Source of the DNA: Prochlorothrix sp035285005
Lineage (GTDB): Bacteria > Cyanobacteriota > Cyanobacteriia > Prochlorotrichales > Prochlorotrichaceae
Length of the DNA stretch: 17,001 nucleotides
NCBI GenBank assembly: GCA_035285005.1
Contig: JAYKIB010000085.1
Span: 1-17,001, forward strand
Reading direction: 5' to 3'
This document shows, one piece after another, positions 7,499-14,975 of this stretch (its first letter is position 1; each line of letters starts with the position of its first letter). A program made the translations under genes and the position numbers. Below the pieces are notes generated by a model. That model saw nothing but the letters and a program-made list of their open reading frames with translations. It made no database searches and was not told the origin of the DNA.

Positions 7499-7521
7499 TT
7501 GCCCCGCCAGTGGCGGGGCAA
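7491..7521 (-). terminator. Intrinsic terminator reading leftward
   Basis: The hairpin has perfect 10-base arms, TTGCCCCGCC (7499-7508) and GGCGGGGCAA (7512-7521), with an AGT loop. On the minus strand it is followed by CTTTTTTG, a textbook intrinsic terminator for leftward transcripts. The nearest upstream leftward gene is the DUF3155 gene, whose stop is about 490 bp away. Either that mRNA has a long 3' region or an unseen leftward transcript ends here. Confidence 0.8.
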
Positions 7522-7542
7522 CCCCCGGTATCAGATGCAGAT

Positions 7543-7610
7543 GGGCACCTCGATTTATTACAGCCAGCAGGTTTGGACTGGGCGGCTGCGCCGCCCAGTC
7601 CAAACCTGGT
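7543..7610 (+). repeat. Repeat family I, partial copy 4 with long perfect hairpin
   Basis: The end GGGCACCTCGA (7543-7553) plus TTTATTAC is followed by a hairpin with 18-base perfect arms (7569-7586 and 7590-7607, core GGGCGGC TGC GCCGCCC). This is the longest stem of the family in the window, with an arm sequence unlike the others. The AT-rich half and right terminus are not recognisable. Confidence 0.7.
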
Positions 7611-8014
7611 TCTTACCTTGGGGTCTTGTCCCACCTGTAAAGCTAGAACAGCGCGTCGAGCCTTCGCCCAGCGGGGTTCTACTCTCTCGCCCTGCCATGA
7701 TCACCTTGGCCACTACCCTGTGATCCCAATTTGATTTAAATTGAGGTCGGGTCCGATTGGATCAGGTTGGGTCGGGCTGTACAAATGCGATCGGGGAAAT
7801 TACGATCGGGTGCGATCGGGGAAATTTGAACCCGACACTTGAGCCCAAAACCTAGGCCCCGCACGCTTAATCCGGACTGACATCGGATCTCAATCCCACG
7901 AGGGATTTCGTGCCGCGCTAGCGGGTCAACCGCACCAAACTAACCCCCGGACCGAGTTAAGATCCAGTCAGGCCAACAGGGTGTGCTTTCCAGCCCCAAT
8001 CATTGCGACAGAGA
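7611..8014. other. Gene-less spacer with short GATCGGG repeats
   Basis: No supported gene. Around 7785-7830 the phrase TGCGATCGGGGAAATT occurs twice about 24 bp apart, with a further CGATCGGG between, flanked by GTCGGGT and ACCCGAC in inverted orientation. CAATTTGATTTAAATTG near 7728 is a small palindrome. These may be simple low-complexity DNA; no promoter or RNA could be assigned. Confidence 0.4.
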
Positions 8015-8329
8015 CTACCGGGCTGAAGCCAGAGCCAAAGGTTCTTCTTCCCCTTCGGGACAGCGTAGGCTGGGGAACAGAAAGTGGTTCTCTTCCACAT
8101 ACTGGGCACCAAACAAACCCTTTTCAGCCCAAAAGTACCGATCGGTGGTATGCTCATTTCGCTTAACGAGCAACAGGGCAGGAGGCGTAATTCTCTCAGA
8201 GTGGATAAACTTACGGGCCGCAGTCACGGGCTTATCCTCACCGCACTCGATACTATACTGAGGTATGTTTTCCAAGATTCTGCGCCCTTCTAAACGGCGG
8301 CGGCTCTTGCGCTTACGTCTTCTAGCCAA
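8015..8329 (-). CDS. DUF3155 family small conserved cyanobacterial protein
   Basis: The 104-residue product begins MARRRKRKSRRRLEGRR, a very basic N-terminus. The body contains ILENIPQYSIECGEDKPV, then ARKFIHSERITPPALLLVKR, NEHTTDRYFWAEKGLFGAQY and VEENHFLFPSLR. I recognise this as DUF3155, a family found in cyanobacteria and with no known function. The basic tail suggests nucleic-acid or ribosome contact, which is inference only. The start is TTG at 8329, since it gives the family N-terminus and is preceded by a strong AGGAGG eight bases upstream. It stands alone, with about 1.6 kb of non-coding DNA upstream. Confidence 0.85.
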   Translation of the reverse strand: MARRRKRKSRRRLEGRRILENIPQYSIECGEDKPVTAARKFIHSERITPPALLLVKRNEHTTDRYFWAEKGLFGAQYVEENHFLFPSLRCPEGEEEPLALASAR

Positions 8330-9927
8330 CCTCCTTACCTCCTACGTTATTAATATCTAGACTTACAAAGACGATCCAAGCCGGATCGAGACCCCTGAAG
8401 ATGTGCCCTGGCACTAGACCAGAACCCAAAGGGTCACGGATTCTAGGCACAGCCCGTATGCCCTGATCGCACCAAGACTTAGCCAAAAGTCGCATACTCA
8501 GAGAGTTCAGCACAACTGGGCTTGCTAGAGACGGGATATGAGGCTGTAGCCATAGCTACAGAACCGTCGAGAGTATATCGATTTTCAACAGAATTTTCAA
8601 CTTTCTTTAAGGTATCGATACAAACTCCATCACTGAGGTTAGCGATGGGAGGTGGATGCGCGAACCAGAGACAAGGCTGTCTCCGAGGTCACCTAGCCCC
8701 ATAAGAGAAGGTAGCTGTTCCATTGCTTAGGAGAGACCTGGGATTCCCCGCTGTACAGGAAATCGCTCCCAGCTTTGTCTTTCGATCAAAACCACCAAGC
8801 ATCGAGCCACAAAGAATCAAACTGTAAAACGTCGAACCGCATAGGAATAACGATCTGATGCGTTGCACAGCTCGATGACCCTAGGTTTCGGGTTCAGTTC
8901 AGGGTATGCCATCGCAGGCTACAACCCTGAGCAATGGATCGGGGACCTACACCAAAACGGCTGTCACTTCCATCATTCTGGTAGGAAACAGTCAGGAGAA
9001 GCGAGTGTAGGGAGCCTGGACACCATTTGACCTCACCAGCTCATAGAGGCGTAGTTCTGGGAACTAAAGCACAAGGATGCACTCCCAGCGAAACAAACGC
9101 CAGTAAGTTGACGAAGCCTGGACCTAGTACCTTAAAAAGACTTGAAAATTCTTGAATCATCCAGGAATTGGAGGGCCTTGGGGGGTATCCAGTGAAGATT
9201 GCAGATACCCACCTACAAAGTCACCTACAGCATCTTGCACAGGTGCTGGGTACAGGGAGTTAGCCTGTATTGGACGGCACTATTGCAAACCGTGCTGTAA
9301 AACACTGGAGCTATGCCAAATCAATCGCAGCCCTCGTCAGTTGACTGAAGCTACATCAGCATTGGATGATAATGGAAGACAGTCCTTCGACTACAAGTGA
9401 ACTCAGTTAAGGTCTCGTAAGGTCTCGAAAAACTCTCTTCACTCACATAGGATAATCACTTCAGATCACAGAACGGAGTTTCTAGAAAAGGTATTGCCTT
9501 GTCTGTGAGCCTCCGGAGCCATAACCTTGCTGCATCCTAGTGGAATATATGCTTGGGGCGGGGGCTTCAGATCTCGTGTTTATCATTGCTATGATGAGTA
9601 TCAAGTTTAACAATTTTCATGGATTTGTTCAAGGTCTAAAGCCTAGGAATTTTGTGGGCTGCCCGGTCTAACCCTGGCGGGGATCATCGAAAAATTGAGA
9701 TCCACAGGGATGAATACCAGATTTTGAGGACTCCCGTAGAAAATTTGTCAGGGGACCATGATTCATCAGGGTGGACAACGCAGCCACCCGTCCTTCTCTA
9801 GCCGCCATCCTCCGCCTACACCGCTGCATTTTAGGTGTGGGTTAACCAGCAAAATCTGGCCTCATGCGAGGGATCGGTGTGCTCCAAACCTTAAGTTTCT
9901 TGGTCTGCATTGTTCTGCCCCATTTCC
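8330..9927. other. 1.6-kb gene-less region of unusual composition
   Basis: No convincing gene is present on either strand. Frames are broken often, and the longest (9152-9400, plus) has no recognisable product. The DNA is visibly less GC-rich than its neighbours and lacks HIP1 palindromes. Small perfect hairpins are seen: CTGTAGC/GCTACAG near 8545, GAGACA/TGTCTC at 8668-8683, GGGTATC/GATACCC near 9183-9210. TAAGGTCTCG occurs twice in tandem at 9408-9427. The 8330-8520 part is the DUF3155 leader. I looked for RNase P RNA, tmRNA, SRP RNA, 6S RNA and group II intron signatures and did not find them. It could be a structured RNA locus or a decayed insertion. Confidence 0.5.
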
Positions 9928-12378
9928 ATGTCACCGCCTGCCAGCTCTGAATTCGTTAATCTTTGTCAGACCCAACTTCAGTTGCTGGCCCAGTCTTTAG
10001 GGGCTTCTCTCGGCGTGGTGTATTTGACGGGGGATTGGTCTGGAAATCCTAACAAAGCGCCCCTTGCGGTGGCTACGTATCCCGAAGGTGTGGATCCCGT
10101 GCCCCCAGAGTCTCCGTGGGCGCTACCCCCTCGGGCCATGACCGATCCCCTGGCCCAAACCCTGAACCACGGGCATGATGCCGAGGCGAGGGCCTCCACA
10201 TCTTCACCCCAACAGCCCCCTGCACCCACACCTGACTTTGCAGCACTCGAATATTCAACGCCAGATAACGTCACATCAGAACACTCACAACCAGAGCCTC
10301 CAAGCTCAGACCTTCTAAACTCAGACCCCCCAAACTCAGACCCCCAAAACTCAGAGCACTCACCGCTAGAGTCCCTACAATCAGACCCCCTAAGCCCTAA
10401 TTTTTCACAACCCGAGTCCCGGAGGCCCGATTTTCCGAAACCCGACTTTCCAAGGCCCGAGTCCCTGGGACCCGACGTTTCCCCAGCGGAGTTGCCGGTC
10501 CTTGAGAGTTTAAGCCCAGGCGTTTCAGCACCCGACGTCCCCACACCGGGCGTTCCCAGAGCAGACGCTATTGCATCCGATGCGGTAGCACCCAACGCGG
10601 TGATACCCGACATTTCGAGGGCAGACCCTTCAAAACCAGAACCTGTGCGATCGGAATCTCTAGGCATCCCAGTTCCCAACGCTGGCTTGGGCATGTCCGA
10701 TATTCCTGTCCCGAGTGTGCCTGTCCCGAGCATTACAGATCCTCTTCCATCCAATCGGGCCCCCTGCCTGACGAATACCCCAGACCCTGGCCCGCCCAGA
10801 TCTGCAGCTTTAGCATTTCCAGATCCCCTTGAGTTCTCGCCGGAGAAGCCATCCTCGCCAATCGCGCCGGTGGTGTTAGGGGCGATCGCCCCAGCAGCCC
10901 GACTGCGGCCCCAAGCCCCCGCGACTCAGTGGCCACCCACCTGGACTCCTGGCCTGCAACATCAGGTCGTGCTTCCCCTGCAACAGGGAAATTTTGTGCT
11001 GGGGTTTCTTGTGGTGGAGCGGGCAGGACAGGACTGGTCCGACCAGGACCATCGCCATTTGGAGCAGGTGGCTCGATCGTTGGCGCTGGCCTGTGTGTTA
11101 GAGCGGCGTTTTCAGTGGATGCAGGAGCGCTACCACGAGCAGGAGCTGATCCAGGAGCAACAGCAGGATATTTTGGACACCCTGCTACACCAAATTCGTA
11201 ACCCCCTGACCGCCCTGCGCACGTTTGGGAAACTGCTGCTGCGGCGGCTCCAGACGGAAGATCCTAACCGGAACGTGGCGGAAAATATGGTGCGGGAGAG
11301 CGATCGGCTCAATACACTGTTGCAACAACTGAACCAACAGGCGGAGCACTGGAGTCCAGTGTCTCCTACGGTGTCTCCTGGGACGGCGGCGGATCGATCG
11401 GGGGATCGATTCACCGTACCCAGTCTTGCGCCGGGAGTCGATCAATTGGAGACCGCTGCATCTGCGGTCCCAGCGCTGTTACCCTCGACTCCCACCTGGC
11501 TAGCCCCCCATTTGCAGCTGGAAGCCTGTGACCTCCAGGCAGTCTTGGCCCCACTGGTGGCAGCGGCCCAAGCTCGGGCAGAGGACCAGAATCGTCAGAT
11601 CCAGCTCTACCTCCCTCCCCCACCGTGGCCACCCGTGGCCGCCAATGCTTTGGCCCTGGGAGAGGTTCTAAATAATGTGGTGGACAATGCCTTGAAATAT
11701 ACCCCCGAGGGTGGAGTCATTGCGGTGGTGGTGCAGCAGTGGAGCGCTCATGGGCCTCACGGGGCTGATGGCGAAGCAGGGGGATCAATAACAGCGGGGC
11801 TGGAGTCCCCAGGAGATCTGGGGGATCCACAGGTTGGGGGTTGGGGAGCGGCGCGATCGGCCGTGAATCGATCGGCCTTTGAACAACCGCTGCCCGCTCC
11901 GGCCACCTGGACTGAGATTATTGTCAGCGACACAGGGCCAGGAATTCCGGCGATCGATCGGCCCCGCTTATTTGAGCGCCACTATCGAGGTGTGCAGGCA
12001 GACGGAGATATTCCGGGAACTGGCATCGGGCTAGCGGTGGTGAAGGAGTTAGTGGAACAGATGCAGGGAGAAGTTCGTGTGCTGAGTCCAGCGGGTGACT
12101 GGTCTCCGCTGGCCTTGGCACGGGTGCCATCTTCTCCCCTGACGGCCTCCCAAGCCTCTCAGCCGCTGCAAGTGTCCCAATCCCCCCCATTCCCTCAGCC
12201 CTCCCCCCCTCAACTCTCCTCCCCTCAGCCCTCTCTGGCCTCCTCTGCTCCGCCCTCCTCTGCTCCGCCATCTGCGCTATCCCCTTCGCCAACTCCGCTG
12301 AACCCCATGCCCCCCGGTACAGCCTTCTGCTTTCGCTTTGCCCATGGGTCTACTGCTCCAGTCCCCCGTGAACCGTAG
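9928..12378 (+). CDS. GAF-domain sensor histidine kinase, Hik2/CSK-like, with large Pro/Ser-rich insertions
   Basis: Two-component sensor kinase, 816 residues from the ATG at 9928 (a TTG at 9910 is possible). Residues 1-50 and about 335-400 look like two halves of one GAF domain. They are separated by about 280 residues of Pro/Ser/Asp-rich sequence that includes exact 15-bp DNA repeats (10306, 10321, 10336, 10351; peptide SDPPN-like). A dimerisation helix with the H-box HQIRNPLTALRTFGKLLLRR follows, His421 being the phospho-acceptor. The ATPase has an N-box at about 582 (NNVVDNALKY), DTGPGI from Asp668 and GTGIGLAVV from 697. A second Pro/Ser insert (about 730-800) precedes the last strand, GTAFCFRFAHG. 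No membrane helices, so it is soluble. The H-box and layout resemble cyanobacterial Hik2 and plastid CSK, which respond to plastoquinone redox state; Cys13 may matter for that. No response regulator is adjacent. Confidence 0.85.
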   Translation: MSPPASSEFVNLCQTQLQLLAQSLGASLGVVYLTGDWSGNPNKAPLAVATYPEGVDPVPPESPWALPPRAMTDPLAQTLNHGHDAEARASTSSPQQPPAPTPDFAALEYSTPDNVTSEHSQPEPPSSDLLNSDPPNSDPQNSEHSPLESLQSDPLSPNFSQPESRRPDFPKPDFPRPESLGPDVSPAELPVLESLSPGVSAPDVPTPGVPRADAIASDAVAPNAVIPDISRADPSKPEPVRSESLGIPVPNAGLGMSDIPVPSVPVPSITDPLPSNRAPCLTNTPDPGPPRSAALAFPDPLEFSPEKPSSPIAPVVLGAIAPAARLRPQAPATQWPPTWTPGLQHQVVLPLQQGNFVLGFLVVERAGQDWSDQDHRHLEQVARSLALACVLERRFQWMQERYHEQELIQEQQQDILDTLLHQIRNPLTALRTFGKLLLRRLQTEDPNRNVAENMVRESDRLNTLLQQLNQQAEHWSPVSPTVSPGTAADRSGDRFTVPSLAPGVDQLETAASAVPALLPSTPTWLAPHLQLEACDLQAVLAPLVAAAQARAEDQNRQIQLYLPPPPWPPVAANALALGEVLNNVVDNALKYTPEGGVIAVVVQQWSAHGPHGADGEAGGSITAGLESPGDLGDPQVGGWGAARSAVNRSAFEQPLPAPATWTEIIVSDTGPGIPAIDRPRLFERHYRGVQADGDIPGTGIGLAVVKELVEQMQGEVRVLSPAGDWSPLALARVPSSPLTASQASQPLQVSQSPPFPQPSPPQLSSPQPSLASSAPPSSAPPSALSPSPTPLNPMPPGTAFCFRFAHGSTAPVPREP

Positions 12379-12495
12379 CCTCTCCTCCGAAGAATTCCGG
12401 AGCAGTCTACTATAATGCTGGGACGTTCAACATCCTGCACGTATCTCACGCTGTTTTCAGCGCTTCTTTGAACCAACGAGATCGGAATGGACAAG

Positions 12496-12545
12496 CGGGT
12501 ACCTCGATTCATTGGGGTGGATGACTGCGTCGTCCACCCAAACCC
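12496..12545 (+). repeat. Repeat family I, partial copy 5a (left end plus hairpin)
   Basis: CGGGTACCTCGATTCATTG is the family's left end with one change. A hairpin follows at about 12512-12542 (arms GGGTGGATGAC and GTCGTCCACCC, loop TGC). The stem includes a G.T wobble and has another arm sequence again. It lies ten bases before the next full copy. Confidence 0.65.
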
Positions 12546-12553
12546 CTAACTCT

Positions 12554-12660
12554 TATAGGGCACCTCGAAAAATTCAAATTTCGACCGCAGTACTCACCGT
12601 AGAATCAGGATTGTGGCAGGCGGCTTCGCCGCCTGCCACAATTAATCGAGGTGCCCTATA
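12554..12660 (-). mobile_element. MITE-like repeat family I, copy 5b (intact, perfect terminal inverted repeats)
   Basis: This 107-bp element has perfect 15-bp terminal inverted repeats, TATAGGGCACCTCGA (12554-12568) and TCGAGGTGCCCTATA (12646-12660). It contains the AT-rich half (AAAAATTCAAATTT) and a hairpin with perfect 14-base arms (12611-12624 and 12628-12641, loop TTC). The TA at each outer end would fit a TA target duplication, as made by IS630/Tc1-type transposases, but no transposase is in the window. This is the best-preserved copy and defines the family. Confidence 0.8.
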
Positions 12661-12790
12661 TGGGTTAGCTTCCGGTACTTTGGATGTCAAAACTTTGGAT
12701 GAATCAAGGTGCCCAAGACCTACTTTCAAGTTGGGATATTGACCCTGACTTGGTAGCAGTCTACTGCCCTGTTCCCTACCCAGGTTAACC

Positions 12791-13681
12791 ATGACACCAG
12801 AAACCGCCCATTACCAAGCTGTTGGTCTAGTCCGAGGTATCTATTCGGACAAGGCTCTCCATATTCGCCAGGGGAGTTATCCTGCTGTGGGAATTCGTAA
12901 GGCAAAATGGCACCTCGATAACATTGAGAATCAGCCATTTCGGTTTTTGATTTATCCTCGGTTTGACTTGAAGGCGGAGGTGCTCAAGTTTCAGATTCTG
13001 GCCTGGAGTGAGTTCCAGGATGAGGAGGATGAGTGGAAACTGGCGGGATTGTGGCAGTTCATTCCCCAGTTGCGTCGCCCGGTACTGGCAGTTCACCGCA
13101 ATGAGAAACATTGGGAGGGCGATCGGCTCAAATCTTGCTATTTGCCCTTTGTCTGGAAGGGCGATGACACACCTCGGCCTTGGCGATTTAACCCGCGTGC
13201 CACTAAGGAGGAACAGGGACAACCAATGTTTGTGGCCTGTACGGCGACTTTGGATAAGCGGTTTCCCCGCTTCTTTATGAAGGATTTGGTGTTGGCTTTG
13301 GATGCGGCCCCGCAGCGGATCCGGGCACCGAAGGCCAATAAACCGCCTGCAAAGAAACCCACGAAGCCCAAGCGCAACGCAGAGGGCAGCGAGACTCCCA
13401 AGCCGATCCGCCCCGGGGCAAGTCCAGAGACAGCGGCAGATGGTGCCGCGATGGCAGGGGACATCATTGATGCGAGTGCGATCGATCGGAGTGCGATCGA
13501 TCGGAGCACGATCGACGGAGGCACAATGCCGGAAACTGCACCCGTGCCCCCCACGGCGAACCCGGCCCCGACGGCAACGAATGTGGGGACTCCAAGTGCC
13601 TCCCCTGACACCCAGACAACACCCACGGCAGAACCGCAAGATAACGCAGACTCCGGGACTCTATCGCCCGAGGAAGCCTAA
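12791..13681 (+). CDS. Conserved cyanobacterial protein of unknown function with Lys/Pro tail
   Basis: A 296-residue protein. Residues 1 to about 175 form a folded, conserved-looking domain: AVGLVRGIYSDKALHIRQGS, AKWHLDNIENQPFRFLIYPR, LAGLWQFIPQLRRPVLAVHR, YLPFVWKGDDTPRPWRFNPR, GQPMFVACTATLDKRFPRFF. I think I have seen this pattern in cyanobacterial hypothetical proteins but know no function. It might be a small beta-barrel. From about 180 the chain is disordered: KKPTKPKRN, then Ala/Thr/Pro-rich. A 15-bp HIP-type repeat at about 13474-13515 adds SAIDRSAIDRSTI. No signal peptide or membrane helix. The ATG at 12791 lacks a clear ribosome binding site. A 9-bp inverted repeat (GGGACTCTA at 13655, TAGAGTCCC at 13700) brackets the stop. 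Confidence 0.75.
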   Translation: MTPETAHYQAVGLVRGIYSDKALHIRQGSYPAVGIRKAKWHLDNIENQPFRFLIYPRFDLKAEVLKFQILAWSEFQDEEDEWKLAGLWQFIPQLRRPVLAVHRNEKHWEGDRLKSCYLPFVWKGDDTPRPWRFNPRATKEEQGQPMFVACTATLDKRFPRFFMKDLVLALDAAPQRIRAPKANKPPAKKPTKPKRNAEGSETPKPIRPGASPETAADGAAMAGDIIDASAIDRSAIDRSTIDGGTMPETAPVPPTANPAPTATNVGTPSASPDTQTTPTAEPQDNADSGTLSPEEA

Positions 13682-13868
13682 GGAAACGGAAACCCGCTGT
13701 AGAGTCCCTCGCTTAATCCTAATTTTGGGGAAATAGCCCACACCAACCTCAGGGTTTGGAACGGGCGGCAAAACCACCCGCACCAATGGGGCAAACAAGG
13801 TCGCTGATGGAGGGCGCACGTGGACCAACATGCAGCGGGAAAAGCAGCGGGGGGATTCTCCCCAAACT

Positions 13869-13920
13869 TGTCGTGCAAGCTTTGTCACGAAGACTCTGTC
13901 GCGAAAAACTTGTCACAAAT
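13869..13920 (+). promoter_or_regulatory. Four 14-bp spaced TGTC repeats upstream of ureD
   Basis: TGTCGTGCAA, TGTCACGAAG, TGTCGCGAAA and TGTCACAAAT start at 13869, 13883, 13897 and 13911, exactly 14 bp apart. The array ends just before the ureD start. The period is not a multiple of three, which argues against it being coding. It might be a binding array for a regulator, though no known cyanobacterial site (such as GTA-N8-TAC of NtcA) matches. Confidence 0.5.
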
Positions 13921-13947
13921 TCTGTAGCGGTTGCCATGCATCCCACT

Positions 13948-14958
13948 ATGACCTCTTCTTCTTCCTGGCAAGGCCGTTTGGCGGTGCAGTATGTGCATCG
14001 TGATGGCCATACCCACCAGCGACTGACTCAGGTGCAGGCACCGTTGAAATTACAGCGGCCCTTCTATCCCGAGGGTAAACATCGCTGCCATGGCGTGGTG
14101 TTGCATACGGCGGGAGGCTTGGTGGCGGGCGATCGCTTGGAGCTGAGCGCCCGGTTGGAGCCAGGAGCCGAAGCGCTTTTAACCACGGTGGCGGCCACCA
14201 AGATCTATGGACCCGGCCGGTTAACCCAGGGGCTGGAGGCCAGTTGGAGCCTGACTGGAGCGCAAGGGAATGGATCCGAAAAGAGCGAGTCTAGGGCACA
14301 AGAAACCCTAGGGAGTCCGTCTGCGACCCGGGAACCGGGGGAAGCGATCGCGACCAGTCAGCAAACCATTCATTGGCAATTGGGCGCAGAGGCCCATGGG
14401 GAGTGGTTACCCCTGGAAACGATCGCCTACGGCAGCGCACACCATCGACAAACGGTACGGGTGGAGTTGGCGGAAGGAGCCACATGGCTGGGCTGGGATT
14501 TGGTGCGCTTGGGGCGTAGCGCCGGGGGGGAGACCTTTGGTAGCGGAGCGTGGCGATCGCAAACAGAGATCTGGCAAGGGGGACGACCGGTGTGGATCGA
14601 TCCCCTGTGGATTCCGGGGGAGCCGGAGTTGTTGCAGAGTGCCCAGGGGTTGGCGGGACAACCGGTGATGGGAACGCTGGCCTGGGTGGGTCTGGCGGTG
14701 GAACGGGAGACGGTGGAGCAGGCGCGGCAGTTGTGGCTAGAAGCTCGGGCTGTGCCCCAGCCCGATCGAACTGGGACAAAAGGACAGACCATTGCAGCGG
14801 AGGCGCAGGTGGGGGTGACACGGTTAGAGCGGGGGTTGCTGTGTCGCTATCGGGGCCATTCGACCCAGGAAGCACGGGCTTGGTTTCAGTTGGTGTGGGC
14901 GGTGGTGCGATCGCTGCGCGGGGCCGATCGACCGGTGGCGCCGAGGGTCTGGCCCTAG
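13948..14958 (+). CDS. ureD: Urease accessory protein UreD
   Basis: UreD forms a scaffold with UreF and UreG on apo-urease for nickel delivery. The start of the domain, SWQGRLAVQYVHRDGHTHQR, and PLKLQRPFYPEG, HTAGGLVAGD, LTTVAATKIYG, WLPLETIAYGSA, GATWLGWDLVRLGR and the C-terminal WFQLVWAVVRSLRG are typical. The ATG at 13948 gives 336 residues, longer than the usual 270-300. The excess is a roughly 35-residue Ser/Gly/Glu-rich insertion between GLEAS and QQTIHWQLG. Another ATG at 13936 is possible. An upstream extension to 13756 is open, but crosses a 14-bp array and has no family similarity. Structural ureABC and other accessory genes are not in the window; the next gene is opposite in strand. 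Confidence 0.93.
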   Translation: MTSSSSWQGRLAVQYVHRDGHTHQRLTQVQAPLKLQRPFYPEGKHRCHGVVLHTAGGLVAGDRLELSARLEPGAEALLTTVAATKIYGPGRLTQGLEASWSLTGAQGNGSEKSESRAQETLGSPSATREPGEAIATSQQTIHWQLGAEAHGEWLPLETIAYGSAHHRQTVRVELAEGATWLGWDLVRLGRSAGGETFGSGAWRSQTEIWQGGRPVWIDPLWIPGEPELLQSAQGLAGQPVMGTLAWVGLAVERETVEQARQLWLEARAVPQPDRTGTKGQTIAAEAQVGVTRLERGLLCRYRGHSTQEARAWFQLVWAVVRSLRGADRPVAPRVWP

Positions 14959-14975
14959 GGGCAGTAGGTGACCAT

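Noticed and set aside
8330..9927. Candidate RNase P RNA, tmRNA, SRP RNA or group II intron in the long non-coding region
   Set aside because: The sequence hallmarks I know (RNase P GAGGAAAGTCC, tmRNA GGTTTCGAC start and CCA-type end, SRP GGAAGCAG loop, intron domain V) were not found on either strand by eye.
9978..10754. 258-residue open frame on the minus strand inside the kinase gene
   Set aside because: It is antisense to the Pro/Ser/Asp-rich repeat region, whose codons simply avoid stops on the other strand. It has no start signal or family similarity.
12411..12416. TATAAT as a -10 promoter box after the kinase gene
   Set aside because: No acceptable -35 lies 16-18 bp upstream, and the next gene start is 375 bp away across two repeat copies.
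12827..13639. 270-residue minus-strand open frame opposite the unknown-function gene
   Set aside because: The plus-strand frame has conserved-looking protein blocks and a sensible start; the antisense product is rich in Arg/Cys/Leu with no recognisable domain.
13756..13947. N-terminal extension of ureD from the ATG at 13756
   Set aside because: The extension has no similarity to UreD, crosses an out-of-phase 14-bp repeat array, and the domain starts at the later ATG.
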